Counted from the first letter of the stretch, positions 16,606 through 25,806 are shown. The stretch: 64,000 nucleotides of DNA from Pseudomonas sp. P7548 (GCF_013386585.1 NZ_JACARO010000042.1:1-64000), one strand, 5' to 3'. Notes: generated by a model not told the origin, from the letters alone. A program made the numbers and translations.

Positions 16606-17817
16606 TCAGCTCGCCAACTCCCGCCGCAACACCGTCCGGTCAATCGATCGTTGCCATGCGCAGATCGCCAGGCAGGCCACGCAGTTGCCCAGCACATTGG
16701 TCAACGAGCGGCACTTCATCAATCGCTCCACGCCCAGCAACAACCCGACGCCTTCCAGCGGCACCAGTTGCAGGATGTTCAAGGTCGCAATCAGGGTAAA
16801 CAGCGCCGAACCCGCCACGCTGGTGGAGCTCAACGAGGTGATCAGGCAGATCACCAGCACGGCGAGCAATTGCGGCAGGGCCATCTCCACACCGGCCATG
16901 TGCGCGAGGAACATGATCGCGGTGGTCAGGTACAGGTTGGTGCCGGCCAGGTTGAAGGTGTAGCCGGTGGTCAACACCAGGCGTACCAATTGGCGGTCGC
17001 AGCCCAAGGCTTCGAGTTTGTTCACGCACCCCGGAAGAGCAGCCACGGAAGAGCCGGTGAATGTCACCAATAACAACTCTTCTTTTAAATAAATAATCAG
17101 ACTGGATAACTTAACGCCGACCCATCGCGTGACAGCGGCAAATACCACACCCACAAATAACGCACTGACCAGATAAATAACCACCACAAACTTCAACAAG
17201 GGTAATACCGAACTAACGCCGTATTTACCCACCACAAATGCCATCGCCCCAAAGGCTGCCAAAGGGGCAAACTTCAAGATAATCCGCAACAGATAGAACA
17301 GGCCCTGCACACCCGCCTCCAGCCAGCCCAGGCAGCGGTTGCCGACGCGGCTACCCCGCCCCAGCAGCAGCCCGCAGACAATAGCGACACACATCACCTG
17401 CAGCACCAGGCTTTGGGCAAACACGTGATACAGCGTGGAAGACGCCGACAACAGCGACAGTTCGTGCAGGAAGCCTTCAGCCGGTAACGGGGGCGTCGGC
17501 AACGCGCTGTGCTCCAGGTTGAACACCCAGCCGGTTGCCATGCCCACCACCAGCGCAGCGCAAGACATCAATTGGAAATACACGATGATCCGCCGCACGA
17601 CATGGCGGTGATGGGGTTCGCGCTTGATCCCGGCAACACCGGTGGACACCAGCACAAACAGCAGGAACGGCATCAATAAACCGACCAACTTGATGAACGC
17701 GTCACTGAGCACTTTCATCTCGATTGCCAGGTCCGGATAAACCAGGCCCAACGTCATGCCCAGTGCGATGGCAATCAGAATAGGCAGGGTTCCGTTCTGG
17801 GTATATCGGGTGAGCAT
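16606..17817 (-). CDS. Dicarboxylate/amino acid:cation symporter (DctA/GltP family)
   Basis: 403 residues, hydrophobic throughout, about eight transmembrane helices plus hairpin loops. Family features include the serine-rich hairpin 'TFTGSSVAALPGCVNK' and 'TGYTFNLAGTNLYLTTA', corresponding to the 'GATINMDG' region, and 'TSLSSTSVAGSALF'. DAACS proteins import succinate, fumarate, malate, aspartate or glutamate with H+ or Na+. ATG 17817 is preferred to GTG 17823 since GGAG lies 5 bases upstream of it. It is divergent from a LysR gene and convergent with the exported lyase, suggesting uptake of the lyase product. Confidence 0.85.
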   Translation of the reverse strand: MLTRYTQNGTLPILIAIALGMTLGLVYPDLAIEMKVLSDAFIKLVGLLMPFLLFVLVSTGVAGIKREPHHRHVVRRIIVYFQLMSCAALVVGMATGWVFNLEHSALPTPPLPAEGFLHELSLLSASSTLYHVFAQSLVLQVMCVAIVCGLLLGRGSRVGNRCLGWLEAGVQGLFYLLRIILKFAPLAAFGAMAFVVGKYGVSSVLPLLKFVVVIYLVSALFVGVVFAAVTRWVGVKLSSLIIYLKEELLLVTFTGSSVAALPGCVNKLEALGCDRQLVRLVLTTGYTFNLAGTNLYLTTAIMFLAHMAGVEMALPQLLAVLVICLITSLSSTSVAGSALFTLIATLNILQLVPLEGVGLLLGVERLMKCRSLTNVLGNCVACLAICAWQRSIDRTVLRRELAS

Positions 17818-17850
17818 CGGCACTCCGGCATGTTTTTACTTATTGTTATT

Positions 17851-17863
17851 GTCGGCATCCGAC
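17851..17863. promoter_or_regulatory. Dyad in the symporter/lysR divergent promoter
   Basis: A perfect dyad with arms GTCGG and CCGAC around CAT lies in the roughly 117-base gap between the divergent symporter and LysR starts. It is a candidate LysR operator by position only. Confidence 0.3.
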
Positions 17864-17934
17864 ACTTTCGGCATATTGACCGCCTGGCCGCTGCAGGCCG
17901 CAAATAATAAAGTCTTGTCACGGGATATACCACC

Positions 17935-18843
17935 ATGGAACTTCGCCATTTACGTTATTTCATCATGGTGGCCGAAGAGCGACATTTCACCCGTGCCGCT
18001 GCGCGCCTGAACATGCAGCAACCGCCCCTCAGCCAACAGATCCGCGCCCTTGAAAAAGAGCTGGGCTTCGACCTGTTCAAGCGTCACCCCAAGGGCGTCG
18101 ACCTCACGGCCGGCGGCCTGGTGTTTCTGGAGGAGGCCCGGGTGATCCTGGCCCGGGTCGAGCACGGCTCGCTCAAGGCGTCCCGGGCCGCCCAAGGCAT
18201 CGAAGGCACCCTGGTGATCGGCTTCACCAGCTCCGCCGCCGCCCACCCGCTGATCCCGCGCATCATCCGCGCCTACCGCGAGCGCTACCCCGGCGTGGAA
18301 CTGTCGATCAACGAAGGCAGTGCACGGGAAGTGACCGAGGACAGTATCGAAAAACGCCTCGACATCGGCATCCTCCGCGCACCCGTCAGCACCCACCAGA
18401 GCCTGACCTTCCACCGTTTGCTCAACGAAGAAATGCTGCTCGCACTGCCCACCGGCCACCCCCTGCTGAACGACGCGGCCATCCCCCTGGTCGCCCTCAA
18501 GGACGAGCGCTTCATCCTGGTCCGCCGCCCTGGCGCCCCGGGCATGTACGCCAACCTGATCAAGGCCTGCCAGAACGCCGGCTTCGAGCCCAGGATCGCC
18601 TTTGAAGTGGAACGCATGCTGACCAACGTCAGCCTGGTGGCAGCCGGCGAAGGCATCTCGGTGGTGCCCGCCTCCATGCGCGATGTGCACCGTGAAAGCG
18701 TGGTGTACTGCCGGATCAAGGACGCCCGCCCGAAATTGCTGGCGCCGATCACGCTGGTGCGCCGTACCTTCAACCCGTCAGCACCGCTGCAAAATTTCAT
18801 CGAACTGGCGCGGGAATTAAGCGGGATCTATCGCAAGGCATGA
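17935..18843 (+). CDS. LysR family transcriptional regulator
   Basis: 302 residues. The classical start 'MELRHLRYFIMVAEERHFTRAAARLNMQ' gives the LysR helix-turn-helix, followed by a CbbR/BenM-like effector domain ('GTLVIGFTSSAAAHPLIPRI'). It is divergent from the dicarboxylate symporter, the usual position for a LysR activator of a transport gene. The effector is probably the transported acid or a catabolite, which is inference. Confidence 0.9.
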   Translation: MELRHLRYFIMVAEERHFTRAAARLNMQQPPLSQQIRALEKELGFDLFKRHPKGVDLTAGGLVFLEEARVILARVEHGSLKASRAAQGIEGTLVIGFTSSAAAHPLIPRIIRAYRERYPGVELSINEGSAREVTEDSIEKRLDIGILRAPVSTHQSLTFHRLLNEEMLLALPTGHPLLNDAAIPLVALKDERFILVRRPGAPGMYANLIKACQNAGFEPRIAFEVERMLTNVSLVAAGEGISVVPASMRDVHRESVVYCRIKDARPKLLAPITLVRRTFNPSAPLQNFIELARELSGIYRKA

Positions 18844-18860
18844 AACGTCTTTTTTCTGCT

Positions 18861-19190
18861 TCAATCCACGATAAACAGCTTCGCCCCGACCCGCGTCGAG
18901 GAACGATGGCCTTCCATGTCATTGCCCACTTGATAACTCATTCCGGGTGTTAGGACGAACTGTCGACCGTCCTCCAGCTCCGTGTGCAACTCGCCTTCGA
19001 GGCACAACAGGACATGCCCTCTCCAGCACCAGTGATCCGCCAGGTAGCCCGGGGTGTATTCCACCATGCGCACACGGGTGGTGCCGAAGTGACAGGTCCG
19101 CCATAAGGCACTGCCCGTGACACCGGGGTGAAGCTGTGCTTCGAGGGTTGACCAATCGGTGGTGCCAAACGCAACAGCAGTGAGATCCAT
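18861..19190 (-). CDS. DHCW-motif cupin fold protein
   Basis: 109 residues, a single-domain small beta-barrel cupin. The motif 'DHWCWRGHVLLCLEGEL' gives the family its name and replaces the usual cupin metal-binding box. 'GMSYQVGNDMEGHRSST' supplies the second cupin strand region. It has no signal peptide. The biochemical role is unknown. It is convergent with the LysR gene with only 17 bases between. Confidence 0.8.
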   Translation of the reverse strand: MDLTAVAFGTTDWSTLEAQLHPGVTGSALWRTCHFGTTRVRMVEYTPGYLADHWCWRGHVLLCLEGELHTELEDGRQFVLTPGMSYQVGNDMEGHRSSTRVGAKLFIVD

Positions 19191-19329
19191 GATGTACTCG
19201 GTCGTCAGTTAACATGACGTGAAACTAACGGCCTGCTCGGTTGGGCGGTAGACACAGATCACCTGCTTTTGTGGGATACAGGCACGCGCCTTTGTTATCC
19301 TGCCGCCCTGCCCTCATGGACACGAGCCT

Positions 19330-19815
19330 ATGCAGATCAACCCCGACTACATCCTTTTCGACACCGAGCACTGGCGGCTCAACCATCACCAGGCGTCGAA
19401 GCTGCCGGGTTACCTGATGCTGGGAGCCAAGGCGCCGATCCATTCGTTGGCGGATATGCCGGAGGCGGCGCTGGCAGAGTTGGGCGGGTTGCTGGCCAAA
19501 GTACAACGGGTGATGGAAACGCACCTGCAACCCAAATGGCTGTACATCAGCCGGTATGGGCACATGCCAGGCTTCCCCCTGCATTTTCATTTCATCCCGG
19601 TGTATGACTGGGTTGAAGCGGCCTTCTGGCGAGATGAGCGCTACCGCGCGCTGCAGGATTTCGGCACGCAAGGGCACGGGCATACGGTGACGGATGGCGC
19701 TGACCTGACGCTGTTTGTCTGGCGAGAGTTTGGAGAAAACCCTGTATCACCCACGATCCACGGACCTTCGGTGCCTCAAGTCATCGAAGCGCTGCGCGCA
19801 CGCTTCCGGGCTTAA
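19330..19815 (+). CDS. HIT-like family protein
   Basis: 161 residues. 'LPGYLMLGAKAPIHSLADMPEAALAELGGLLAKV' resembles the N-terminal HIT fold. The motif region 'HMPGFPLHFHFIPVY' keeps two of the three motif histidines. HIT proteins bind nucleotides and often hydrolyse dinucleotide or nucleotidyl conjugates. The first motif His is not in register, so catalysis is uncertain. It is followed by a REP pair and lies alone. Confidence 0.7.
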   Translation: MQINPDYILFDTEHWRLNHHQASKLPGYLMLGAKAPIHSLADMPEAALAELGGLLAKVQRVMETHLQPKWLYISRYGHMPGFPLHFHFIPVYDWVEAAFWRDERYRALQDFGTQGHGHTVTDGADLTLFVWREFGENPVSPTIHGPSVPQVIEALRARFRA

Positions 19816-19823
19816 CACCGACC

Positions 19824-19920
19824 CTGTAGGCGCTGGCTCGCCAGCGATAGCGGTGGTTCAGGCAACATCTGCTTCAGCCGTGCCACCGCCTTCGCAGGCA
19901 AGCCAGCTCCCACAGGGATC
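19824..19920. repeat. REP/REPIN inverted pair, TGTAGGCGCTGGC class
   Basis: Two inverted REP units (TGTAGGCGCTGGCTCGCCAG and its partner ending AAGCCAGCTCCCACAGGG) flank a roughly 55-base spacer between the convergent HIT and GNAT genes. The unit is related to those at about 29.5 and 30.2 kb. Confidence 0.85.
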
Positions 19921-19926
19921 CCTGAT

Positions 19927-20361
19927 TCAGGCGTTTTCATTTCCCACCCGGGTGAATGAATAACGGTCGATATCCGTGCGCAGTGTCCAGCCCTGCCCTT
20001 GCCAATAGCGGGCCGCTTCTGTGTTGGTCTTGAACACGTCAAGGTGGCATTTGTGGATGCCCAGTTGCTCAAGCTCCGTAAGACAACGTTGCACCAAGAC
20101 CTGGGCAATGCCCTGGCGACGATACGCCGGCAGCACCAGCAGGTGCTGCAAATAACCACGACGGCCATCGTGGCCGCACATCACGCAGGCCACCAACCGG
20201 TCGCTGTCTTGCGCCACGAAACTCATACCCGGGTTGCGCGCCAAATAACGTTCGGTGGCCTCGCGGGAGTCGGCGTCGCGCAGGGAAATACCGGGGGTGT
20301 CTTGCATCAGTTCGAGCACTGCGTCGTAGTCGGCAGTGCTCATCACACGAATGTTGACCAT
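19927..20361 (-). CDS. GNAT family N-acetyltransferase
   Basis: 144 residues. The acetyl-CoA pyrophosphate-binding segment is 'LLVLPAYRRQGIAQVLVQRC' (R-R-Q-G-I-A), and 'CHLDVFKTNTEAARYWQGQGW' is the typical GNAT C-terminal part. ATG 20361 is chosen as the start of the conserved 'MVNIRVMSTADYDAVLELM'. The substrate is unknown; the size and style match small ribosomal or amino-acid acetyltransferase-like members. Confidence 0.85.
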   Translation of the reverse strand: MVNIRVMSTADYDAVLELMQDTPGISLRDADSREATERYLARNPGMSFVAQDSDRLVACVMCGHDGRRGYLQHLLVLPAYRRQGIAQVLVQRCLTELEQLGIHKCHLDVFKTNTEAARYWQGQGWTLRTDIDRYSFTRVGNENA

Positions 20362-20451
20362 GGTCCTGAAAGCCCTCTGAGTGAGGGCCCAGTGTGCCTG
20401 CACTGGCAGCGGTCGTGCACCCATGAATGCACGACCGGATAAGCACTTGAA

Positions 20452-21942
20452 TCAACGCAACTGGAACCAGGTGGTTTTCAACTGCGTGTACTTGTCGAAC
20501 GAGTGCAACGACAGGTCCCGCCCGAACCCGGACTGTTTGCCGCCACCAAAGGGCACTGTCACATCCAGCGCGTCGACGGTGTTGACCGACACCGTACCGG
20601 CCTTGAGGGCGCGGGCAACGCGGTGTGCGCGGTTGAGGTCGTCGCTCCACACCGACGCGGCCAGGCCATAAATACTCGCGTTGGCTTGCTGGATCGCCTG
20701 TTCTTCCGTGTCGAAAGCACTGATGGCGAGCACCGGGCCGAACACCTCGTTACGGGCAAGCGCCATGTGCGAAGTCACGTCGCCAAACACCGTGGGCTGG
20801 ATGAAGTTTGACGAGCCGTTGATCGTCAACTGCTGGCCGCCACACAAGAGCCGGGCGCCCTCGCCTTGGGCCTGTTCGATGGCCTGCAGGATATGCGCGG
20901 TTTGCCCACGGTCGACAATGGCGCCGGCAGCGCTGCGCGGGTCCAGGGGATCGCCGGGCATCCAGGCGCGGGACTTGGCAATCACGCGCTCGACGAACTC
21001 GTCATGGATGGAACGTTGCACATACAGCCGCGAGTTGGCCGAACACACCTCGCCCTGGTTGAAGAAAATCCCGAACGCGGCCTTCTCCGCTGCCAGGTCC
21101 AGGTCCTGGCAGTCTTCGAACACCAGGTTCGGGCTTTTGCCCCCGCACTCCAGCCACACCTGCTTCAGGTTCGATTGCGCGGAATACTGCATGAAGTACT
21201 TGCCCACCTGCGTGGAGCCGGTGAACACCAGGCAATCCACATCAGGGTGCAGGCCCAGGGCTTTACCGGCGCTTTCGCCGAGGCCGGGCACCACATTGAG
21301 CACGCCTTCGGGGATACCCGCTTCGAGGGCGAGCTGGGCCAGGCGCAACGCAGAAAACGGCGACTGCTCGGCGGGCTTGAGCACCACGCTGTTGCCGGCC
21401 GCCAAGGCTGGGGCCAGCTTCCACGCGGCCATGTCCAGCGGGAAATTCCATGGCACCACGGCCGCCACCACGCCCAGGGCTTCACGTGTAATGGTTGCCA
21501 GTGCGGTATGGGCCGTGGGGGCGACTTGATCGTAGAGCTTGTCGAGCGCCTCGCCGTACCAGGCGAACACATGGGCCGCGCCGGGCACGTCGATGTGATA
21601 GGCGTCCATCACTGGCTTGCCCATGTTCAGCGAGTCGAGCAGCGCCAGCTCTTCGCGGTGGGTCATCAACAACTCGGAGAGCTTGATGAGGATTTTCTTG
21701 CGCTCCACCGGCGTCATGCGCCGCCACGGGCCGGTTTCAAAGGCCTGGCGTGCGCTGCGTACGGCCAGGTCGACTTCCATTTCGCCACAGGCGGCCACCC
21801 GTGCGACCACCTGGTTGTTGGCGGGGTTGATGGCGTCAAAGGTCGCCCCGGAGGCCGCACTCACGGCGCGGCCGCCGATCAAGGCGGTGTGGATAAAGCG
21901 CTGGCGGGCAGCGCGCTGTTGCCAGTAATCAAGATCGAACAC
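20452..21942 (-). CDS. Aldehyde dehydrogenase (PuuC/gamma-aminobutyraldehyde-type)
   Basis: 496 residues, starting at GTG with GGGAG upstream. The ALDH catalytic elements are present: 'VPWNFPLDMAAWKLAPALAA', 'FTGSTQVGK', Glu in 'LECGGKSPN' and the nucleophile Cys in 'NQGEVCSANSR'. It is closest in style to NAD(P)+-dependent gamma-glutamyl-gamma-aminobutyraldehyde dehydrogenase (PuuC) and related omega-amino aldehyde enzymes. It is last in a minus-strand set with a permease and a class III aminotransferase. That set would import an amine, transaminate it to the aldehyde and oxidise it to the acid. Confidence 0.9.
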   Translation of the reverse strand: MFDLDYWQQRAARQRFIHTALIGGRAVSAASGATFDAINPANNQVVARVAACGEMEVDLAVRSARQAFETGPWRRMTPVERKKILIKLSELLMTHREELALLDSLNMGKPVMDAYHIDVPGAAHVFAWYGEALDKLYDQVAPTAHTALATITREALGVVAAVVPWNFPLDMAAWKLAPALAAGNSVVLKPAEQSPFSALRLAQLALEAGIPEGVLNVVPGLGESAGKALGLHPDVDCLVFTGSTQVGKYFMQYSAQSNLKQVWLECGGKSPNLVFEDCQDLDLAAEKAAFGIFFNQGEVCSANSRLYVQRSIHDEFVERVIAKSRAWMPGDPLDPRSAAGAIVDRGQTAHILQAIEQAQGEGARLLCGGQQLTINGSSNFIQPTVFGDVTSHMALARNEVFGPVLAISAFDTEEQAIQQANASIYGLAASVWSDDLNRAHRVARALKAGTVSVNTVDALDVTVPFGGGKQSGFGRDLSLHSFDKYTQLKTTWFQLR

Positions 21943-21979
21943 GGTGTGCTCCCAATGGATGTCGGAGGGATAAGAAGGG

Positions 21980-23359
21980 TTATTCAGCGATCTGCAATTC
22001 GGGCATCTTCACGCTCAAGCCCCGGGTGATACCCAGCAGGCAAAGCAGCCCCAGGCCCATCCAGCACAGGCCGATGGTGAAGGACATGCTCGACAGGCTG
22101 GTCCACAACCAGATCGTGCTGAGAAACCCCAGGGCCGGCAGCGCGGCGTACAGCAGGTAGTTGCGCAGGCCACGCAGTTTCTGGTCGACCAGGTAGTGCT
22201 TGATCACCGCCAGATTCACCGCCGAGAACGCGAACAACGCCCCGAAGCTGATCATGTTGGCCACGGTGTCCAGGGTGATGAACAAGGCAATCAACGAGAA
22301 CAGGCTGACCAGCACAATCGCCGTGGCCGGCACGCGCTTTTTCGTTACCAGCTTGCCGAGTACCCGGGGTAATGCGCCGTCACGGCCCATGGCAAACAGC
22401 ACCCGCGACACGCTGGCCTGGGAAACCATCGCCGAGGCAAAACAGCCGGCAACGTAGGTGGCGGTAAAGGCGGTCACCAGCATTTCCCCACCCACGCGGC
22501 GCATCACATCCACCGAGGCGGAATCGGGGTCAGCGAAGCTGTTCCACTCGGGAAACACCATCTGGGCGAAATACGAAACCAGCAGGAACAACAAGCCGCC
22601 AATCAATGACACCAGCAGGATGGCCAGCGGGATGGTGCGGCGCGGGTTGGGGGTTTCCTCGGCCATGGTCGACACCGCATCAAAGCCCAGGAACGACAGG
22701 CACAACACCGCCGCCCCCGCCATGATCAGTGGCGCGCTGAAACCTTCATGGTGGAACGGCGCGAGCAGCGAAACCGGTGCTGCTTGCTCGTTCAGGTTGT
22801 GCACCGACAACGCCACGAACACCACGATAAACACCAGTTGGGCCACGATCAGCACCCAGTTGACCCGGGTGATCGACTCGATGCCCACCAGGTTGAGCCC
22901 CGTCACCAGGGCAATCGAGCCGAGCACCCACACGGCGGTCGGCACACCGGGGAAGTATTCCGACAGGTAGATGCCGATCAGCAGGTAACTGAGCAGCGGC
23001 AGGAAGATGTAGTCGAGCAGCAGCGTCCACCCGGCGATAAAACCGAAGCACGCGCCGAACGCCTTGCGGGTGTAGGAGTAGACCGACCCCGAATAAGGAT
23101 GGGCCTGGACCATGCGCCCGTAGCTGTAGGCGGTCAGCAACATCGCGGCGAGGGTCAGCATGTAGGCGGTCGGCAAGTGCCCACGGGTCATCTGGGTGAC
23201 CAGGCCATAGGTGGTGAACACCGCCAGCGGGACCATGTAGGCCAGGCCGAACAGGATCAGCCCGACCAGGCCCAGTGGCTGGCGGAAGCGTCGACCGCTA
23301 GAAGGTGCAGCGGACGCAGGATGGGAGGGGGTATCGGCCACGTTTTTTATTGTCGTCAT
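21980..23359 (-). CDS. APC superfamily amino acid/polyamine permease (PuuP-like)
   Basis: 459 residues with about 12 transmembrane helices. The APC start region 'LGLVGLILFGLAYMVPLAVFTTYG' and 'GSVYSYTRKAFG' are typical, and 'LSFLGFDAVSTMAEE' is the family's helix 6 motif. The overall style matches putrescine importer PuuP. ATG 23359 follows GGAGT; longer in-frame starts are not needed. An A-rich motif lies within the first codons (see the CA-motif entry). It lies between the aminotransferase and the aldehyde dehydrogenase on the same strand. Confidence 0.85.
   Translation of the reverse strand: MTTIKNVADTPSHPASAAPSSGRRFRQPLGLVGLILFGLAYMVPLAVFTTYGLVTQMTRGHLPTAYMLTLAAMLLTAYSYGRMVQAHPYSGSVYSYTRKAFGACFGFIAGWTLLLDYIFLPLLSYLLIGIYLSEYFPGVPTAVWVLGSIALVTGLNLVGIESITRVNWVLIVAQLVFIVVFVALSVHNLNEQAAPVSLLAPFHHEGFSAPLIMAGAAVLCLSFLGFDAVSTMAEETPNPRRTIPLAILLVSLIGGLLFLLVSYFAQMVFPEWNSFADPDSASVDVMRRVGGEMLVTAFTATYVAGCFASAMVSQASVSRVLFAMGRDGALPRVLGKLVTKKRVPATAIVLVSLFSLIALFITLDTVANMISFGALFAFSAVNLAVIKHYLVDQKLRGLRNYLLYAALPALGFLSTIWLWTSLSSMSFTIGLCWMGLGLLCLLGITRGLSVKMPELQIAE
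23344..23351 (-). promoter_or_regulatory. Possible Hfq/Crc CA motif at the permease start
   Basis: AATAAAAA lies on the coding strand immediately after the start codon and matches AANAANAA, the A-rich motif through which Hfq/Crc represses translation of catabolic genes in Pseudomonas. A matching motif lies at the start of the divergent monooxygenase gene. Confidence 0.4.
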
Positions 23360-23442
23360 GGGTGACTCCTGGAAATCGGCATGCAGGGCGTCGCGGCATG
23401 CGATGAGATCGATGCCGTTCAAGCGGTGTCGGAAGGCGATCA

Positions 23443-23468
23443 CTCACCCCTCTGCGTGGAGGGGTGAG
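23443..23468 (-). other. Intercistronic hairpin between aminotransferase and permease
   Basis: A perfect 10-base-pair stem (CTCACCCCTC and GAGGGGTGAG) with a six-base loop lies in the 118-base gap between two same-strand genes. There is no T-run after it in the direction of transcription. It is therefore more likely an mRNA-stabilising or attenuating element than a classical terminator. Confidence 0.55.
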
Positions 23469-23477
23469 CGGGTCACA

Positions 23478-24860
23478 TCAGAGTTTTCCCGCGATCCGTG
23501 CGGTGCGGTCGACCGCGATGCGGGTCTTGTCGACCAGTTCATCCAGCTCCGCGCGGGTGACCACCAGGGCCGGCGCCATGATCATGCGGCCAAGGGTTGA
23601 GCGAATGATCACGCCCTCTTCGAAGCCGAAGGTGCGGCACTGCCAGGCCAGGTCGTTTTCATTGGCGAAGCGTTTGCGGGTGCTTTTGTCTTCGGCAAAC
23701 TGCAAGGCTGCGAGCAGGCCGGTGCCCTGGATCTCGCCGATCATCGGGTGGTTGCCGAATACCTCGTGCAGGATCTTTTGCAGGTACGGCCCGGTGTCAT
23801 CCTTCACCTGGCGCACGATGCCTTCATCGCGAAGGGCCTTGAGGTTGGCCAACGCCACCGCCGCCGCCACCGGGTGCCCGGAATAGGTCAGCCCGTGGGC
23901 GAACACCCCGCCCCGCTCCACCAGCGCATCGGCGATGCGTTTGCTCAGCACCAGGCCGCCCATGGGCACGTAGCCGGAAGTCAGGCCCTTGGCGATCGAC
24001 AAGGTATCGGGCTCGAAACCGAAGTGCTGGTGGGCGAACCACTCGCCAGTGCGGCCAAAGCCCCCGATCACTTCATCGGCGCACAGCAACACATCGTATT
24101 GACGGCAGATGCGCTGGATCTCGGGCCAGTAGCTTTCCGGCGGGAAGATCATGCCGCCAGCGCCCTGGAACGGCTCGGCGATAAAGCCCGCGACGTTTTC
24201 AGCGCCCAGTTCAAGGATCTTTTCTTCCAGTTGCAGCGCGCAGCGGCGACCGAACTCGGCTGGCGTCAAGTCGCCGCCTTGGGCATACCAATAGGGTTCG
24301 TCGATGTGTGCAACGTCCGGAATCAGGCCACCCATCTCGTGCATGAACTTCATGCCGCCCAGCGCGGAAGCCGCCAGGGTGGAGCCGTGATAGCCGTTCC
24401 AGCGGCCGATCATGATCTTCTTCTGCGGCTGGCCCACCACCTGCCAATAGCGGCGCACGGTGCGGATCAGCACCTCGTTGGCCTCGGAGCCGGAGTTGGT
24501 GTAGATCACGTGGCTGTAGTGAGCCGGCAGCAGGCTGAACAGCAGCTCCGACAGCTCGACCACCGCAGGGTGGGTGGTGTGGAAAAACAGGTTGTAGTAA
24601 GCCAGTTGATCCATCTGCGCCGCGGCGGCAGCGGTCAGGTCTTTGCGGCCATAGCCCAATTGCGTGCACCACAGGCCCGACATGCCGTCCAGGTAACGTT
24701 TGCCTTCACTGTCCCACAGGTACAGGCCCTCGCCGCGCACCATCACACGCGGGCCTTCGGCGTTCAGCGCCTTCTGGTCGACGAAAGCGTGGATGTGGTG
24801 GGCCGCATCGGACGCCTGGTAATCCTCGGTGCGACGGTTCAGGTGGGCGGGTAGATTCAT
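23478..24860 (-). CDS. Class III (omega) aminotransferase, putrescine/taurine-pyruvate type
   Basis: 460 residues, PLP-dependent fold type I. The PLP lysine lies in 'DTLSIAKGLTSGYVPMGG', the Asp in 'LLCADEVIGGFGRTGEWFA', and the phosphate-binding part in 'YTNSGSEANEVLIRTVRRYW'. The style fits omega-amino acid/polyamine:pyruvate aminotransferases such as SpuC. It would convert a primary amine into an aldehyde for the aldehyde dehydrogenase encoded downstream. It is preceded by the LuxR regulator on the same strand (46-base gap). Confidence 0.88.
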   Translation of the reverse strand: MNLPAHLNRRTEDYQASDAAHHIHAFVDQKALNAEGPRVMVRGEGLYLWDSEGKRYLDGMSGLWCTQLGYGRKDLTAAAAAQMDQLAYYNLFFHTTHPAVVELSELLFSLLPAHYSHVIYTNSGSEANEVLIRTVRRYWQVVGQPQKKIMIGRWNGYHGSTLAASALGGMKFMHEMGGLIPDVAHIDEPYWYAQGGDLTPAEFGRRCALQLEEKILELGAENVAGFIAEPFQGAGGMIFPPESYWPEIQRICRQYDVLLCADEVIGGFGRTGEWFAHQHFGFEPDTLSIAKGLTSGYVPMGGLVLSKRIADALVERGGVFAHGLTYSGHPVAAAVALANLKALRDEGIVRQVKDDTGPYLQKILHEVFGNHPMIGEIQGTGLLAALQFAEDKSTRKRFANENDLAWQCRTFGFEEGVIIRSTLGRMIMAPALVVTRAELDELVDKTRIAVDRTARIAGKL

Positions 24861-24906
24861 GGCGGTTCTCTCTTATTAGTGGTGACGCAAGGGGGAGCAA
24901 CGCCGC

Positions 24907-25746
24907 TCAGCGGTGCTTGCTCATGTAGCTTTCAAGGGGGTCTTTGCTCAGCACGCCCTGGGCTTCGGCGAGCGAGTCGATAAACAGGGCAAACAGCTCC
25001 GACTGCGCGCCGATATCGAGCTTGGTATAGATGTGTTTGCGGTGGGACTTGATCGTGTCTTCCGAGACTTCGAGGCGCTCGGCCAGCGAACGGGTGGAGT
25101 GGCCGCGCAGGATCAGCTGGGCGATCCGGCATTCACGCTCGGTCAGGATCGACGAGCCAAAGTTGTTCAGTGCCGAGTGAATGCGCTGCTCCAACTCATT
25201 GGCAAAGCGCGCGCCCTGGGCGTCCAGGCCCACAAAGTGTTTACCCAGCACGGCCAGCAGCCACGGCGCGATGCGCTTGAACTGCTCGGTGGTGGCGGCG
25301 TCGAGCTTCTGGGTAAACGCCAGCGACACCGCCAGGCTGGAGCCATTGCCCGACTGCAGCAGGTAGTTGAGTTCATCCTCCAGGTGGGAGTGCCGGTAGA
25401 ACGACTGGAAGTACTCGCTGAGTTCGAAGTGGTCGGGGGCGACGTCGGACAGGGCATAGCAGCCCGAGCTGACGCCCTCGACGCAGGCGCCGTAGAACGG
25501 GTCGAGCAGATAGAACCCTGACAGGTACTGGCGCACATTGCCCTGGGGCAGCCACGGCCCATCCAGCTCGAACAAGGCGCTGGGCATGCCGCCACGCGGG
25601 TACCAATACAGTGTCGTGGCCTGGATCGGTTGCAGGTAACCGAGGGCCTCGAACAGGGTGGCGGCGAAACCCGCTTGCCCGATGCTCTCGGTGACCCGGG
25701 CCATCTGTTCAAACCACTGCGCGGAAGAAAGCCGGTCGTTTTCCAC
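24907..25746 (-). CDS. LuxR family transcriptional regulator
   Basis: 279 residues. The C-terminal LuxR helix-turn-helix is clear: 'LTERECRIAQLILRGHSTRSLAERLEVSEDTIKSHRKHIYTKLDI'. The N-terminal 200 residues are not an autoinducer-binding domain that I can recognise and may bind a catabolic effector. The start is taken as GTG 25746; a later in-frame ATG (about 25701) is possible. It is divergent from the monooxygenase operon and heads the aminotransferase/permease/dehydrogenase set. It is therefore the likely regulator of both arms. Confidence 0.85.
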   Translation of the reverse strand: MENDRLSSAQWFEQMARVTESIGQAGFAATLFEALGYLQPIQATTLYWYPRGGMPSALFELDGPWLPQGNVRQYLSGFYLLDPFYGACVEGVSSGCYALSDVAPDHFELSEYFQSFYRHSHLEDELNYLLQSGNGSSLAVSLAFTQKLDAATTEQFKRIAPWLLAVLGKHFVGLDAQGARFANELEQRIHSALNNFGSSILTERECRIAQLILRGHSTRSLAERLEVSEDTIKSHRKHIYTKLDIGAQSELFALFIDSLAEAQGVLSKDPLESYMSKHR

Positions 25747-25806
25747 TTCGAAGACTCGCTCAAGGAACTGCGAGAATGCTCACACACATAGCCCCCTCAT
25801 CGAAAT

